Assembly (NCBI GenBank): GCA_964019165.1
Contig: OZ025286.1
Location: 11,630,188-11,694,187 of the forward strand
Origin: Mastigias papua
Taxonomy: Eukaryota; Cnidaria; Scyphozoa; Rhizostomeae; Mastigiidae
Direction: 5' to 3'
DNA: 64,000 nt
Under the pieces are notes generated by a model. It was not told the origin of the DNA. It saw only the letters and a list, made by a program, of their open reading frames with translations, and did no database searches. Positions 36,153 through 47,007 of this stretch are shown here, piece by piece (position 1 is the stretch's first letter; the number at the start of each line of letters is the position of its first letter). The position numbers and the translations under genes are program-made.

Positions 36153-36794
36153 ATATGATAACTACTATCACTTTAAATAAGTTAGTTAATTGTAATATGT
36201 GATCAATAGATCATATTCTTTTGCACGAGATTCAGAACTGCATGATAAAAGCAGAATGTTGCCAATGGACGCTCTAATATGTAAAATATGTTGCTACAAT
36301 ATCAAGAATTCTCAAGTGATTATGAAACGAGAGAATTTGCTCCTCTCACCGATACACTACTTATTCTATTACCTGGTAAAATAGAGAAACAACCTAAAAC
36401 TTGCTAATTACAGAATTTTGCGTCATGTTTCTTGAGTTTGGATATCCTTTCCGTTAGTTTTGATTTCTAGATGCAATTTCAAGTTGGCTTCCATCGTTGA
36501 TGACAATTTGATAACATTTTGCATAAACGAAGGGTCGAACAATTGGAAGAGCACTGTATTTAGCTTTCTGCATATTTTGCATTCATCTTTCTGTATATTT
36601 TGTATTCAACTATTATGGTGACTGCCTTACGTTAGCCCAATATGCAAAATGAAACTCAACTAAGTACTTGTTGGTAAAAACTATTTACGTAGGTTTATGT
36701 GCATTTTTTATGTCTGTGTTTTTGAATTTTGCTTTGCTACATGTTGTTCATATCAATGGCTACGGAGTTGTAATGGGTATGTGTACTCCGGCTT
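36153..36794. other. spacer between fibrinogen-domain copies
   Basis: AT-rich DNA between the intact fibrinogen-related gene and its dead copy. No gene is recognised. Confidence 0.45.
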
Positions 36795-37298
36795 AGGGTT
36801 GACGTAACCGTCGACTTCAATCGTAACTGGACGGAGTACAGAGAAGGCTTTAAAGATCAGAAAAGTAATTTCTGGCTTGGTTTAGCGACCCTTTATCATC
36901 TAGCATCTCCTGGTAGAGGAGCAAAGTTACGTGTTGATCTAAAATACATTGATTATCCTAATCTCATGAAATATCTTAAGTACAGTTTATTTGAGATCTC
37001 GAATGAGGCTGATAGGTACAGATTAAAAGTTGCCAACTATTCAGGAACCGCTGGTGATGTACTAGAAATGAACAACGGAATGAAGATTACAATTAAGGAT
37101 GTTGATAATGATTCCTACTATTACGACAATTGTGCAAAAGTAATTGATTCATGGTGGTATAAGCAGTGTACAAAAGAAGCGTTAAACCACAATTTCCAGT
37201 TACACTCCAACACTTCTCACGGTGTGACTTAGCACTCGGTTATCTTTTCAGAAGATTATGAAGCAGTCGTATTCTCTGAAATGAAGATCATATTCTAG
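36795..37298 (+). pseudogene. fibrinogen-domain pseudogene, 5'-truncated tandem copy
   Basis: The reading frame matches the intact domain at 35506-36152 from RVDVTVDFNRNW through NFWLGLATLYHL, YSLFEISNEADRYRLKVANY and DSWWYKQC. The amino-terminal third is missing, and a premature stop occurs after HSNTSHGVT. The last residues EAVVFSEMKI survive past that stop. It keeps the Cys after WWYK that the intact gene has lost, so it preserves the ancestral state there. Confidence 0.85.
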
Positions 37299-38210
37299 AC
37301 TAAATAACTACATATTTGATTTCGTTATGGTTTGCAGTATAAGAATAAGAAGACGACAACTATCAATTTGAATAAGAAAGGATTATTAATTTGAATTTGT
37401 AATCAATGGATAAAATTCTTTTGTACAAAATCTACAACTGTATGACCAGAATGGAATGCTACCAATGAGTGTCCTTAGCATGTACACTAATGTATGTTAT
37501 GATGTAATCAAGGCGCTCTGAGTAGTTGTGACGGCATTGAATTTATTTCTTTCGCCGATAGACTATTTATTAGATTATCTACCAAGCACTAAGTACACGG
37601 GAATTTGAAATGCACCCATATATTTGGAAACCTGTTTAATGTGAGTAGCCATTCACTCACACAGCAGCTCTGCCAAGGAAGATTCCCATATTGTTATGTG
37701 AGAATTGTTGCTGAGGAGAAGATATTAATGATGATTATGACAATCTTGATTATGCACATGATACTGATGACGATGATGATTACGAGAATGATGATAAGCA
37801 CAATGATCATGGCTAATTAATGCTTAGAGACTGCGTGGTGATAAGCAGAAACAGAGGGGCACTGCCCTAGGTTGACAGCGATTCATTTGGCAGAGACTTC
37901 ATCTGGGGCAGATTTTACAGACATGTGGCAAACTGTCCAACCAAATCCCTTCAACAGCTTCATGCTGGGGTTCTGATAAATAACTATTACAAGACTCTTT
38001 CGTGGAGCTCAAAATCTGGATTTCATCTCCATTTCCATGTGATGAGCAGGCTCCAGCATTCTACGTCCATTAAAAACAGCTGGGTACATTTTGTGTACTT
38101 TCTCTTTACACTTCTCTTCAAACTTCCCTTTGCTTCCTCTCGTCGACTCTTACACATCTCCTTTTTCAGCGCATATGTCTTTGTTTCTTTAGATAACTAC
38201 CTGCATTACT
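37299..38210. other. intergenic DNA with GAT-rich patch
   Basis: No gene is recognised. A GAT/GAC-rich patch at about 37720-37815 would translate to an Asp-rich peptide in one frame but is limited by nearby stops. Confidence 0.4.
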
Positions 38211-38256
38211 GTTTTTAACCTCACTGTAGCACGAAAAAGCGGGAACATTGCTTTAG

Positions 38257-38297
38257 CATACTGAAAGCTTTTTTCGTCCGACACTCGTCAGAGTATG
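38257..38297 (-). ncRNA. type I hammerhead ribozyme, minus strand, intact core
   Basis: Minus strand reads CATACT (stem I), CTGACGA, GTGTCGGAC (short stem II), GAA, an AAA..TTT hairpin (stem III), C at the cleavage position and AGTATG (stem I partner). All invariant core bases are present. Helix II has only two clear base pairs. It lies in the inverted left terminal repeat of Penelope copy 1. Confidence 0.7.
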
Positions 38298-38359
38298 AAA
38301 CGTCGAATAGCGACCGAAAGGTGAACCGAAATATGTAGCCAGATGCGGGTACACGTGAC

Positions 38360-39756
38360 ATGATAGACGAATATGAAATATATAACCAGATGTATAGACA
38401 ATTAGACGGAGTGGCAATGGGCAGCCCTTTGGGGCCAGCTTTGGCAAATATTTTCATGAGTTTTCATGAAAGTAGACTTTTCAATAACACCATAAAGCCA
38501 GGTGTCTACTTTCGTTGTGTTGACGATACTTTTGTCATTTTCGGTTCTGAGCTGGAATGTGACCGTTTTCATGTCAACCTCAACCAGCTACATCCAGCCC
38601 TAAATTTTACAGTAGAGAAGGATCAAAACAACTCCTTGGATTTTCTAGACGTTTCGGTTGAGAAAGGCTGGATTTCTCACCAGCATTTACAGGAAACCAA
38701 CGTTTACTGGTCACTACATCCGTTGGACTTCCTTTAGCCCAAAAGCTAGAAAAATCAACCTTAGGGAGTGGTCATTATTTATGACGGGGGTGGGGACTGA
38801 AGATAAAATGGCGGGATAACTGAAGAAAATAAGCTGTGTTAGGTGGGGTAGAAGAATAATTTTTTACCACAGGGGTAGTATAAAGATATATACCATATTT
38901 AAGCATAAATACACCCTTGTTTTATTGTTTTCCTTTGGTGGGGTAAAGAAAATTTGACTTAAGCAAATGGTGGGGTAAACATTTTTTGAGGGCATGTAAC
39001 ACTCTCTCTTCAGTCCCCATTCTGGCCAGAAGTAATGACCGCTCCCTTATAAAAACTTTAGTTTATAGGGCACTTATGATTTGCTCTAAAGCCAAGTTTG
39101 ATTCTCAGCTGGACACAATAATACAACTGCTTATTGACAATGGATATCCAGAAGATGTCCTTGTTTCTTGCATTAAGGATCAACTAGCCAACATTTCATC
39201 AGAAAAACAGTTTAGTCCTGAAAAGTGCCCGATCTACCAACAATTGCCCTGGATTGGAAATGTTTCTTCAAAATTTGAAAACCAAATTAACAAAGCCATT
39301 ACATCTTGCTTCTATGCTGTGAAGCCCCGTGCGGTTTATAACACTAGGGTCATGCTACCATCTGCTAAAAAAGATAGCGTTCCTACCACTCAAAAAAGTT
39401 GTGCAGTTTACGAAACTTCGTGCCGATGTGAAGCTCGGTACGTAGGGCGCACCACGCAGAGACTAGCAGACAGAATAAAACAACATGTACCCATGAGCAT
39501 CAGGACGAACAACACGACAACAAGAGAACAGCCACCTCGTATGTGTAAAAACTCTATTTCTAAAATGAAAAGTGATTCGACCATAGGACAACATCTTATT
39601 ACAAATCCAAAATGCGCCAAAACATACACAGACGATAATTTTCGGATCATAGGGCAAGCTAGATCGTCCCTTCATTTAGGTGTTTTGGAATCAGTTCACA
39701 TTAAGACTCAAAATCCAGTTTTGTGTAAACAAAAAGAGTTCATTTTCTCACTTTGA
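38360..39756 (+). pseudogene. Penelope RT C-terminus plus GIY-YIG endonuclease, broken
   Basis: The first half (38360-38737) carries YRQLDGVAMGSPLGPALANIF and the RT motif C region RCVDDTFVIF (usually Y-VDD). After the MITE, 39049-39756 carries the linker and the GIY-YIG nuclease core: a Cys-rich CAVYETSCRCEARYVGRTTQ segment followed by RLADRIKQH. In Penelope elements this fusion supplies target-primed reverse transcription and nicking. The MITE and a frame change near 38660-38720 make it non-functional. Confidence 0.85.
38764..39046. mobile_element. Harbinger-like MITE, 283 bp, nested in Penelope copy 1
   Basis: Inverted ends GGGAGTGGTCATTA and (complement) GGGAGCGGTCATTA continue inward to a shared TGGGGACTGAAGA, giving imperfect terminal repeats of about 43 bp. 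TTA flanks both sides (38761-38763 and 39047-39049). The empty site is visible in the related element at 46151-46175, which reads straight through CCTTATC. A 3-bp TTA duplication points to PIF/Harbinger. No coding capacity. Confidence 0.85.
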
Positions 39757-39891
39757 CTCTTCAAGTAAACAATGGTGAATAGGTGCCAATTGGCCAATCA
39801 TAGGGCCAAATAATCGTATTATTCATCATATCACGTGTACCCACATCTGGCTATATATTTCGTTTCACCTTTCGGTCGCTATCCGACGTTT

Positions 39892-39932
39892 CACACTCTG
39901 ACGAGTGTTGGACGAATAAAGCTTTCAGTATG
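39892..39932 (+). ncRNA. decayed hammerhead ribozyme, plus strand
   Basis: Same layout as the intact copies, but the GAAA box reads GAAT and stem I carries CACACT against AGTATG. Loss of the A15.1 base and a stem I mismatch suggest weak or no activity. Confidence 0.6.
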
Positions 39933-40183
39933 CTAAAGCAATGTTCCCGCTTTTTCGTGCTGTAGTGAAGTTCTGTAGTACCAACAGACATTTCATGTTT
40001 TTAACCTCTTATACCATTTAACGACAGTATAAGTTTTAGCTGGTGGCAAGGTTTGAGACTGAAAAATCTTCTACTTTTAGTCCCCACCACATAACATTTG
40101 TTATATTTCTGTTCTTCCTTATACTCACAAAACGTATCAACTCAACCAATTGCAGGCATATTACTGTCTCCATAACCTCGTAA

Positions 40184-40540
40184 CTAAATACTAGTTAGAT
40201 TCAGAACCTCTTGATCAAATACTCTCTTTGTCATAACATCAACTTCAGCAACTATGCGAATCTCTCCTTTCGCCAGTTTTGTAATTGAATTGATCTTTAG
40301 CATACCTGTTTCTTCATTCTCATTAGTCTTTAACATTTCATCATCTGAAATCGCTCCTGTCAGGTATTCTAATATAGCTGTTGCTTGTTGAACAAGGTTG
40401 GTGTGGCAGCATGTTGCCCAATGATCCATTTTTTCATATTTTCTACAAAAGTGATCATCAGCTAGATATTTTCTGTGTTCATGAGCTTTTCCACATTTTT
40501 GTACGTTTGGCACTATATGAAAAACAAAAAACTTTATCAA
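40184..40540 (-). pseudogene. LTR-retrotransposon gag zinc-knuckle fragment
   Basis: The minus-strand frame contains a Cys/His arrangement like paired gag zinc knuckles of Ty3/gypsy elements: CGKAHEHRKYLADDHFC followed by KMDHWATCCH. One knuckle has lost a Cys (Tyr in its place). No protease, RT or LTR was found around it. The LTR-element assignment is tentative. Confidence 0.5.
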
Positions 40541-40707
40541 CCTGTTGTTTTCCCAGCATATTACCAGACACCTTAACTGTACCAGTCTGTTTGAATTCCT
40601 TCAAACAACAAAGTACATTGAGCTTCATTGGTTTTCAACTGTATTTCTTTTGCCACTCCAGCAAGTTCTTTAGCTTATTCATAACACTCATCTGCACCTT
40701 TGTCAGT

Positions 40708-40845
40708 TGGAATACAATCCAGCCATCAGGTTGTGTTGTCATATCATATCACACTCTTGAAGCACCAAGTTGCAGTATTATACTTGTAAATTCTCCAGTT
40801 ATCCTTTTTCCATTGTTATATGCACTGCGAGAGTCTTTCGATAGA
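40708..40845 (-). pseudogene. fibrinogen-domain fragment, third copy, inverted
   Basis: Read on the minus strand, the segment aligns with the start of the fibrinogen exon at 35520-35650: the CTTGGTGCTTCAAGAGT and ATGACAACACAACCTG words and the GGCTGGATTGTATTCCA block are shared. An in-frame stop and indels show it is dead. It abuts the gag-like fragment. Confidence 0.75.
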
Positions 40846-40999
40846 TCTAAATATTTAGATGATTCAAGTGCTTGTCATATTTTGATATTTGTCTAGGTGT
40901 GAATTTAATGCAGTTGAGATTGAGACTTGTAGTAGCACACAATGATAAACCAAGTACATGGATTAGCCAATGAAATCGTACACTCTATTATAATATCAT

Positions 41000-42200
41000 T
41001 CAAAGAGGCGAACGAATTCTCTGTAATTCTAACAGCTGCAGCAAGCTGCTTAAAGAAACGTTCTTACTCCATAAAGGGAAATTGCAACTGAAGAAATGCT
41101 ATTCGAGTTTCAAGATTTAGATCCTAACAAGGGCCACTACAAGAAGCAATCCCTCCAAAGATAGTACAATGAAAAGCAGATATGTTTCGCTTACTTTTTG
41201 ATAATAATATTGAGACCAGCAGCTTCTCAGGTGCCATGACAAATGCTGACGTAACCCCAATACTTCAAAGTGGGTGACAATCTGAACAAAGTGAATTATA
41301 GTCCAATATGCCTCATTCGAACAATTGGCAAAAACTAATTTGCGCTTTTAATTCATAGACAGTTATCTGAATTATTTCATCTTTTTTTACCAAATTTAGG
41401 TGGACTTAGACAAGGGTACAACACACAGCATGTCTTGTTGCACTTTAGACAATCTTGCAAGACCAGCATAGATGATAAGGGCTTGCTGGGAGAGTATTCA
41501 TGGATCTTTAATAGGCATTTGAGTGTGTAATCCATCGTCTTCTATTAGCAAATCTGGGTGCCTTGCCTTTGACTATATTTAGACGTTTTTCAGTTTAAAA
41601 AAAGCATAGAAACAACAATCAAAATTGGAAACTTGGAAAGTAAGGAAAGTGATTATGAAGAATTAGGGTCGTCGAATAACTTTAAAGTTCAAAATCATAT
41701 TAAGGATTGCCAATTGTATTGATCCTGTTAAGTCAGAAATTATAATGAAATCTTTCATCACTTTAAAATTTTAGTTCTTTTTGGATAAATTTGACAACCG
41801 TAAAAAAATAAAGTCAAAGTTTAATGTTTGGAAAAATTATATTGATGTTCAACGATAGGATGACAAATACAAAAGTAAATCGCACTTTAACTGCTAGGAA
41901 ACTGATGAAGCAGTGAATCACGGCTAGAAAAACTGAAAGAGAATCTATGATCATTCATCAGCACAATCTGCAGTTGCTAAAGGTTGAAACTTTCAAAACT
42001 AAAACTAATCTAAATCTGACATTTATGAAAAACATATTTACTGAGAGAGATGTCGAATACAAGTTCAGAAGTAAGAAAATCAATTGTAATTACCGAACGT
42101 TAAAACAGCAAAACATGAAATTAAACATATTCAGTGCATAGATCATCATTTATGGGCCTCATTGCCGAAGAAAGTTAAGTACTCTGACACATTAACTAAT
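41000..42200 (+). pseudogene. LINE reverse-transcriptase remnant
   Basis: Frameshifted translations give a VTPILQSG-like segment (normally VTPIFKSG), a region like YSPICLIRTIGK, and a GLRQGYNTQHVLLHFRQS segment corresponding to the conserved F..G.ST.HAL region before RT motif A. The remainder is too decayed to assign. Confidence 0.65.
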
Positions 42201-42240
42201 TTCAAAAATAAAATGAAATAAAATAATCGAAAGGAAGTAC

Positions 42241-42519
42241 TTGTATTGGCAGATTGTTAAAGACGTTTATGAATGGACTAGAGGTTTTATAGTATTAGTT
42301 GCATGCCCGAAGCTAAGATACATGGGCCAAATAAAGAACGATATGAAAATATTTAACATTGATATAAATTTATGGCAAAGATTTTCATCTGATAGAACAA
42401 TGTGGAGGACAATGATATGTAATTGGTCAATAAGTTCAGAAGACCGCTGGACGGCTAAGCAAAAAGCGATACGAGACAGACGAAAACGTAGACTTGCATT
42501 CCATAATCAATCAGGTTGA
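42241..42519 (+). pseudogene. LINE C-terminal fragment
   Basis: The frame encodes PKLRYMGQIKNDM followed by DINLWQRFSSDRTMWRTMI and a SSEDRW tail, the pattern of the last residues of a non-LTR polyprotein (R.RY.DQIKKD...SDR..WR). No catalytic region is attached. Confidence 0.6.
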
Positions 42520-43508
42520 AGGAGCCTATTATTATGTCTTGCTTTTCGTTTGTTTTCTCTACAATAAAACTGAATAAAAAGTTTTTACTTTACATTGTTA
42601 TTAGGTTTTTAGCTATATTTCTATTTGTTTGCCAACATGAAAGAAGTTTTAAATAATTCAATCTATATAATAAAGCATAGTCTTTCATGCGTGGTTTTCC
42701 ACAAGGTGCTTGGTGCGTGTTCCATGTATTGTTGATAAATATTTATTTTCTATTACTTGCAGTAAACCAATAAAATAGCAAGTCACTCAAAGCACTACTT
42801 ATGAACTACTAAACCACACTATAGGGACATAACCTAGGGAGAGCAAAATATCACGACTACTCACTAGGATTAAACATATATACCTAAATACAATTAATAA
42901 ACAAATACAATAATACATAGAAACTATTCAACACAAATTCACATCTAAGCGCATCTCACATTTGATACCTTAGGAGAACTCAAAGTAAATACTTGTGAAG
43001 GACTAGGAACCCTGGCTGAATTTACGGCTACAATCCTTTCGGTCACAGGTCATCGCTAACTTATCGCAACTAGTGAAATGGTTAGATTGGTAATATATCA
43101 AGATTGCAACGGTGTCAAGGCGAATAGGCGTTGGAAGCATATAAAATAAATTGTGTAGGCCTTTATCTCAGTGTCTTTCGGGCATTCATACCTCTTTAAA
43201 GATATGGACCACATTTTACTCTTTAGAATAGTTCGGGCCTTCTTTATGACGGTAATGCATGTCAAACTCACATAACAGACCTTACCAAACCTGAATCGGT
43301 GCCTCCATCTCAAATTTCAAACTGGTGCCTATGAATTATCAGCAGCAATGTCTGCTTTGAAATGTGTAGATATTTGAGAAGATCAGAGATGTTATGACTG
43401 GGGTGCAGCTAGGAACTTTCGAAGTCAGGGGACTAATCCGGATAAAAGCACACGCTAAAAACTCATTCTATAGAATGTAACTTGGAATGGTGGATATTTT
43501 GTATTCAA
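42520..43508. other. intergenic DNA without recognised genes
   Basis: AT-rich sequence between LINE debris and the Penelope dimer. Nothing recognisable. Confidence 0.45.
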
Positions 43509-43585
43509 TATAAAAGTTTACGTGAAAAGTCTGTTGGTACTACAGAACTTCACTACAGCACGAAAAAGCGGTACCATGTTTTAAC

Positions 43586-43628
43586 CATACTGAAAAGCTT
43601 TTTTTCGTCCGACACTCGTCAGAGTATG
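43586..43628 (-). ncRNA. type I hammerhead ribozyme, minus strand, intact core
   Basis: Minus strand: CATACT, CTGACGA, GTGTCGGAC, GAA, AAAA-AGC-TTTT hairpin, C, AGTATG. Stem I is six perfect pairs, stem III four pairs. It is in the inverted left terminal repeat, so it would act on antisense transcripts of the element. Confidence 0.7.
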
Positions 43629-43649
43629 AAACGTCGGATATTGCCCTGC

Positions 43650-44183
43650 ATTGCCCTAAAATTGCCCTGGATTGGTGATGTTTCATCAAGATTTGAAAAC
43701 CAAATTAACAAAGCCATTACATCCTGTTTCTATGCTGTGAAACCTCGTGTGGTCTACAATACTAAGGTCATGCTACCATCTGCTAAAAAAGATAGCGTTC
43801 CTACCACTCAAAAAAGTTGTGTAGTTTACGAAACTTCGTGCCGATGTGAAGCTCGGTACGTAGGACGCACTACGCAGAGACTAGCTGACAGAATAAAGCA
43901 ACATATACCCACGAGCATCAGGAAGAAAAACACTACAATAAGGGAACAGCCACCTCGTATGTGTAAAAACTCTAATTCTAAAATGAAAAGTGATTCGGCC
44001 ATAGGACAACATCTCATTAAAAACCCAGAATGCGCCAAAACATATTCAGACGATAATTTTCGGATCATTGGGCAAGCAAGATCGTCCTTTCATTTAAGTG
44101 TTTTGGAATCAGTTTACATAAAGACTCAAAACCCAGTCTTGTGTAAACAAAAAGAGTTCATTTTCTCACTTGGACTCTTCTAG
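43650..44183 (+). CDS. Penelope GIY-YIG endonuclease domain, upstream truncated unit
   Basis: From LPWIGDVSSRFENQINKAI onward this is practically the same protein as the end of the full unit (46350-46879), including the CVVYETSCRCEARYVGRTTQ core (the degenerate GIY-YIG strand, catalytic Arg region) and the QNPVLCKQKEFIFSLG end. The RT is missing because the unit is 5'-truncated; the upstream open frame (from 43482) runs through terminal repeat and is not a real amino terminus. It is unlikely to make a useful protein alone. Confidence 0.8.
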   Translation: MALKLPWIGDVSSRFENQINKAITSCFYAVKPRVVYNTKVMLPSAKKDSVPTTQKSCVVYETSCRCEARYVGRTTQRLADRIKQHIPTSIRKKNTTIREQPPRMCKNSNSKMKSDSAIGQHLIKNPECAKTYSDDNFRIIGQARSSFHLSVLESVYIKTQNPVLCKQKEFIFSLGLF

Positions 44184-44311
44184 TAAACAATGGTGAATAG
44201 GTGCCAAGAGGCCAATCATATGGCTAACTGGATACATTATTCATCATATCACGTGTACCCGCATATCTGGCTATAAATTTCGGTTCACCTTTCGGTCGCT
44301 ATCCGACGTTT

Positions 44312-44355
44312 CATACTCTGACGAGTGTCGGACGGAAAAAAAGCTTTTCAGTATG
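44312..44355 (+). ncRNA. hammerhead ribozyme with inserted G, plus strand
   Basis: Identical to the copy at 47008-47050 except that the GAAA box is preceded by an extra G (GGACGGAAAA). Cleavage would fall after C44349, only 14 bases before the ATG of the RT reading frame at 44364, placing the ribozyme at the 5' end of the full unit's RNA. The insertion probably weakens or abolishes activity. Confidence 0.6.
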
Positions 44356-44363
44356 GTTAAAAC

Positions 44364-45800
44364 ATGGTACCGCTTTTTCGTGCTGTAGTGAAGTTCTGTA
44401 GTACCAACAGACTTTTCACGTATTTTCGGCGGAGGTACTCCAAGAAGCAGATCGGAGATCTGAACAACATAGTAAAGCTACGAGGTAAGATCAGAACGGC
44501 TAAGTTCTCTATTTCATTTTATAGACTTTGTTTAGTGAATCGTGTTTCACCAAAATTCATTTCTGCCCGTATTTCTAGATCTCGTGCAAGGCACAGCCCT
44601 ACCATTGAACGTGCATTTCTCAATGATGAAATTGAAAAGATCAACAAACAAATTGGGCACACAAAATGTGCATACAAACGCCAATGGATTAAAATTCGCA
44701 GCTTTTTGTCATTTTTCGACTTAGTTCGGTTTTGCCGCTACCTTTCGGAAATTGATCAGCGGACAGAAAATGCTACTAAAGAAAAACACGACAGAAACAT
44801 CCAACTTTTACGTAGGAAACGTTTCGGTGGCATGTTGAGTGACAAGGAAAAACATATTCTAAACCTTTCTGATTATACTCTCTCTGATGCGGAGAAATTT
44901 GTTTTGAGTAATGGCCTTGATTTTTGTCTTCCACCTAAAAACGTAAACAGAGAGGAGGTTTTTGCAGAATTTGAAATTCTATACGCTCAACTTGCCAGGC
45001 AACAGCCAATTTCATCCAACGAGCTCAACTCCCTAAAAGCCAGGTTAAGCGATTTGGCACACGCTTACTGTGGCACCCCAGTTGACCTAGGAGATTTCAA
45101 TATGCATAAAGAGCATTTTCATGCTATAAAATCCTTACGTTCCAATGAACAGATCCTAATCACAAAACCTGATAAAGGATCTGGGGTTGTCATTTTAAAT
45201 AGAAGTGATTACATCCAAAAGATGGGCAATATTCTCGAGGATAAGACTAAGTTTTTAAATATGGGCAGTGTCAATTTGCACGACAATACGGCCAAGAACG
45301 AGCAGAAGTTACAAAAACGTCTCTTAGATTTAGTAAACCAAAACATCCTGGCTCGTGATGTTTACGATAGGATTCGACCCACTGGCTCACAGCGCCCCCG
45401 CATGTATGGCTTGCCTAAAACACATAAAGAAGATACCCCATTTCGGCCCATTTTATCCATGATTGGCTCCTCTCAACATGAACTTGCTAAGTGGTTAGCA
45501 GAAATTTTGGCTCCGGTCCTAAAATCCTACTCCTCACATTGTATAAAAGACTCCTTTACGTTTGCCAATTTTATCCAAAACTGCAACCTAGAACCTACCA
45601 AGGCATTTCTATGCTCTTTTGACATCAGCAGTCTATTCACAAATGTGCCATTAGATGAGACCATAGGGATTTGTGCTGATGCTTTGTATCGAGGTCACCT
45701 TGATTGCCCTCCATTCCCCGAGGACACCTTTAAAGAATTGATGCTAATTGCTACGCGAGGAGTGGAATTTAGTTTAACAACAAAATGTATAAGCAATTAG
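44364..45800 (+). CDS. Penelope reverse transcriptase, amino-terminal part (before a frameshift)
   Basis: The frame has 478 codons. It begins just after the hammerhead in the terminal repeat. The amino-terminal region is basic and helical (residues 1-170). RT landmarks follow: ITKPDKGSGVVILN (about residue 266), RPRMYGLPKTHK (about 341) and FDISSLFTNVPLDETI (motif A, about 415). The frame ends in ATRGVEFSL followed by a stop, exactly where the next frame (45785-46879) starts the MYKQLDGVAMGSPLGP motif. The change of frame near 45770-45785 looks like loss of one base in a T run, so this copy needs only one base restored to be complete. An internal Cys-x-His start is not required. Confidence 0.88.
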   Translation: MVPLFRAVVKFCSTNRLFTYFRRRYSKKQIGDLNNIVKLRGKIRTAKFSISFYRLCLVNRVSPKFISARISRSRARHSPTIERAFLNDEIEKINKQIGHTKCAYKRQWIKIRSFLSFFDLVRFCRYLSEIDQRTENATKEKHDRNIQLLRRKRFGGMLSDKEKHILNLSDYTLSDAEKFVLSNGLDFCLPPKNVNREEVFAEFEILYAQLARQQPISSNELNSLKARLSDLAHAYCGTPVDLGDFNMHKEHFHAIKSLRSNEQILITKPDKGSGVVILNRSDYIQKMGNILEDKTKFLNMGSVNLHDNTAKNEQKLQKRLLDLVNQNILARDVYDRIRPTGSQRPRMYGLPKTHKEDTPFRPILSMIGSSQHELAKWLAEILAPVLKSYSSHCIKDSFTFANFIQNCNLEPTKAFLCSFDISSLFTNVPLDETIGICADALYRGHLDCPPFPEDTFKELMLIATRGVEFSLTTKCISN

Positions 45801-46879
45801 ATGGAGTGGCAATGGGCAGCCCCCTGGGGCCGGCTTTAGCAAACATTTTCGTGGGCTTTCATGAAAGTAGACTTTTTGATAACACCGTAAAACCAGGTGT
45901 CTACTTTAGATATGTGGACGATACTTTCGTCATCTTTAGTTCCGAGCTGGATTGTGACTGTTTTCATGGAAAACTTAACTTGCTGCATCCAGCTTTAAAT
46001 TTCACAGTAGAGAAGGAGCAAAACAACTCCTTGAGCTTTCTAGATGTTTTGGTGGAAAAAGAGGGCACTGGATTTCTCACCAGCGTTTACAGGAAGCCAA
46101 CGTTTACAGGGCAATACATCCGTTGGAATTCCTTCAGCCCAAAATCAAGGAAAATTAGCCTTATCAAAACCTTAGTTCTCAGGGCACTAATGATTTGCTC
46201 CAAAACTAAATTAGGCTCAGAACTTGATAGAGTAAAACAACTGCTCATTGAAAATGGATATCCAGACGATGTCCTTATTTCTTGTATTAAGCAAAAACTT
46301 GCCAACTTTGCAGCGGAAAAACCGTGTGGTCCTGAGAAGTGCCCAGTTTACCTAAAATTGCCCTGGATTGGTAATGTTTCATCAAGATTTGAAAACCAAA
46401 TTAACAAAGCCATTACATCCTGTTTCTATGCTGTGAAACCTCGTGTGGTCTACAATACTAAGGTCATGCTACCATCTGCTAAAAAAGATAGCGTTCCTAC
46501 CACTCAAAAAAGTTGTGTAGTTTACGAAACTTCGTGCCGATGTGAAGCTCGGTACGTAGGACGCACTACGCAGAGACTAGCTGACAGAATAAAGCAACAT
46601 ATACCCACGAGCATCAGGAAGAAAAACACTACAATAAGGGAACAGCCACCTCGTATGTGTAAAAACTCTAATTCTAAAATGAAAAGTGATTCGGCCATAG
46701 GACAACATCTCATTAAAAACCCAGAATGCGCCAAAACATATTCAGACGATAATTTTCGGATCATTGGGCAAGCAAGATCGTCCTTTCATTTAAGTGTTTT
46801 GGAATCAGTTTACATAAAGACTCAAAACCCAGTCTTGTGTAAACAAAAAGAGTTCATTTTCTCACTTGGACTCTTCTAG
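45785..46879 (+). CDS. Penelope RT catalytic C-terminus plus GIY-YIG endonuclease
   Basis: Continuing in the other frame: QLDGVAMGSPLGPALANIF (motif B region), FRYVDDTFVIF (motif C, YVDD catalytic Asp pair), FTVEKEQNNSLSFLDVLV and RKPTFTGQYIRWNS. After a linker comes the Cys-bearing GIY-YIG domain with CVVYETSCRCEARYVGRTTQ and RLADRIKQH. In Penelope elements the endonuclease nicks DNA and the RT copies the RNA. The protein ends QNPVLCKQKEFIFSLGLF. The first Met is probably internal to the original protein, because the upstream frame supplies the rest. Confidence 0.9.
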   Translation: MYKQLDGVAMGSPLGPALANIFVGFHESRLFDNTVKPGVYFRYVDDTFVIFSSELDCDCFHGKLNLLHPALNFTVEKEQNNSLSFLDVLVEKEGTGFLTSVYRKPTFTGQYIRWNSFSPKSRKISLIKTLVLRALMICSKTKLGSELDRVKQLLIENGYPDDVLISCIKQKLANFAAEKPCGPEKCPVYLKLPWIGNVSSRFENQINKAITSCFYAVKPRVVYNTKVMLPSAKKDSVPTTQKSCVVYETSCRCEARYVGRTTQRLADRIKQHIPTSIRKKNTTIREQPPRMCKNSNSKMKSDSAIGQHLIKNPECAKTYSDDNFRIIGQARSSFHLSVLESVYIKTQNPVLCKQKEFIFSLGLF

Positions 46880-47007
46880 TAAACAATGGTGAATAGGTGC
46901 CAAGAGGCCAATCATATGGCTAACTGGACACATTATTCATCATATCACGTGTACCCGCATATCTGGCTATAAATTTCGGTTCACCTTTCGGTCGCTATCC
47001 GACGTTT

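Larger units (their letters stand above)
38223..39996 (+). mobile_element. Penelope-like element copy 1 (5'-truncated, interrupted by a MITE)
   Basis: The insertion is bounded by the 12-bp direct repeat GTTTTTAACCTC (38211-38222 and 39997-40008). It begins with a minus-strand terminal repeat, continues with the C-terminal part of a Penelope reverse transcriptase and a GIY-YIG endonuclease on the plus strand, and ends with a plus-strand terminal repeat. It lacks the RT amino-terminal half. A MITE at 38764-39046 splits the coding region, so this copy is older than the dimer at 43522-47080. Confidence 0.85.

Noticed and set aside
37700..37820. Asp-rich coding potential in a GAT-rich patch
   Set aside because: An in-frame stop lies directly upstream and the patch is low complexity.
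39408..39675. Minus-strand frames opposite the GIY-YIG domain, here and at 43826-44068 and 46522-46764
   Set aside because: They recur only because the endonuclease sequence itself is repeated; antisense shadows.
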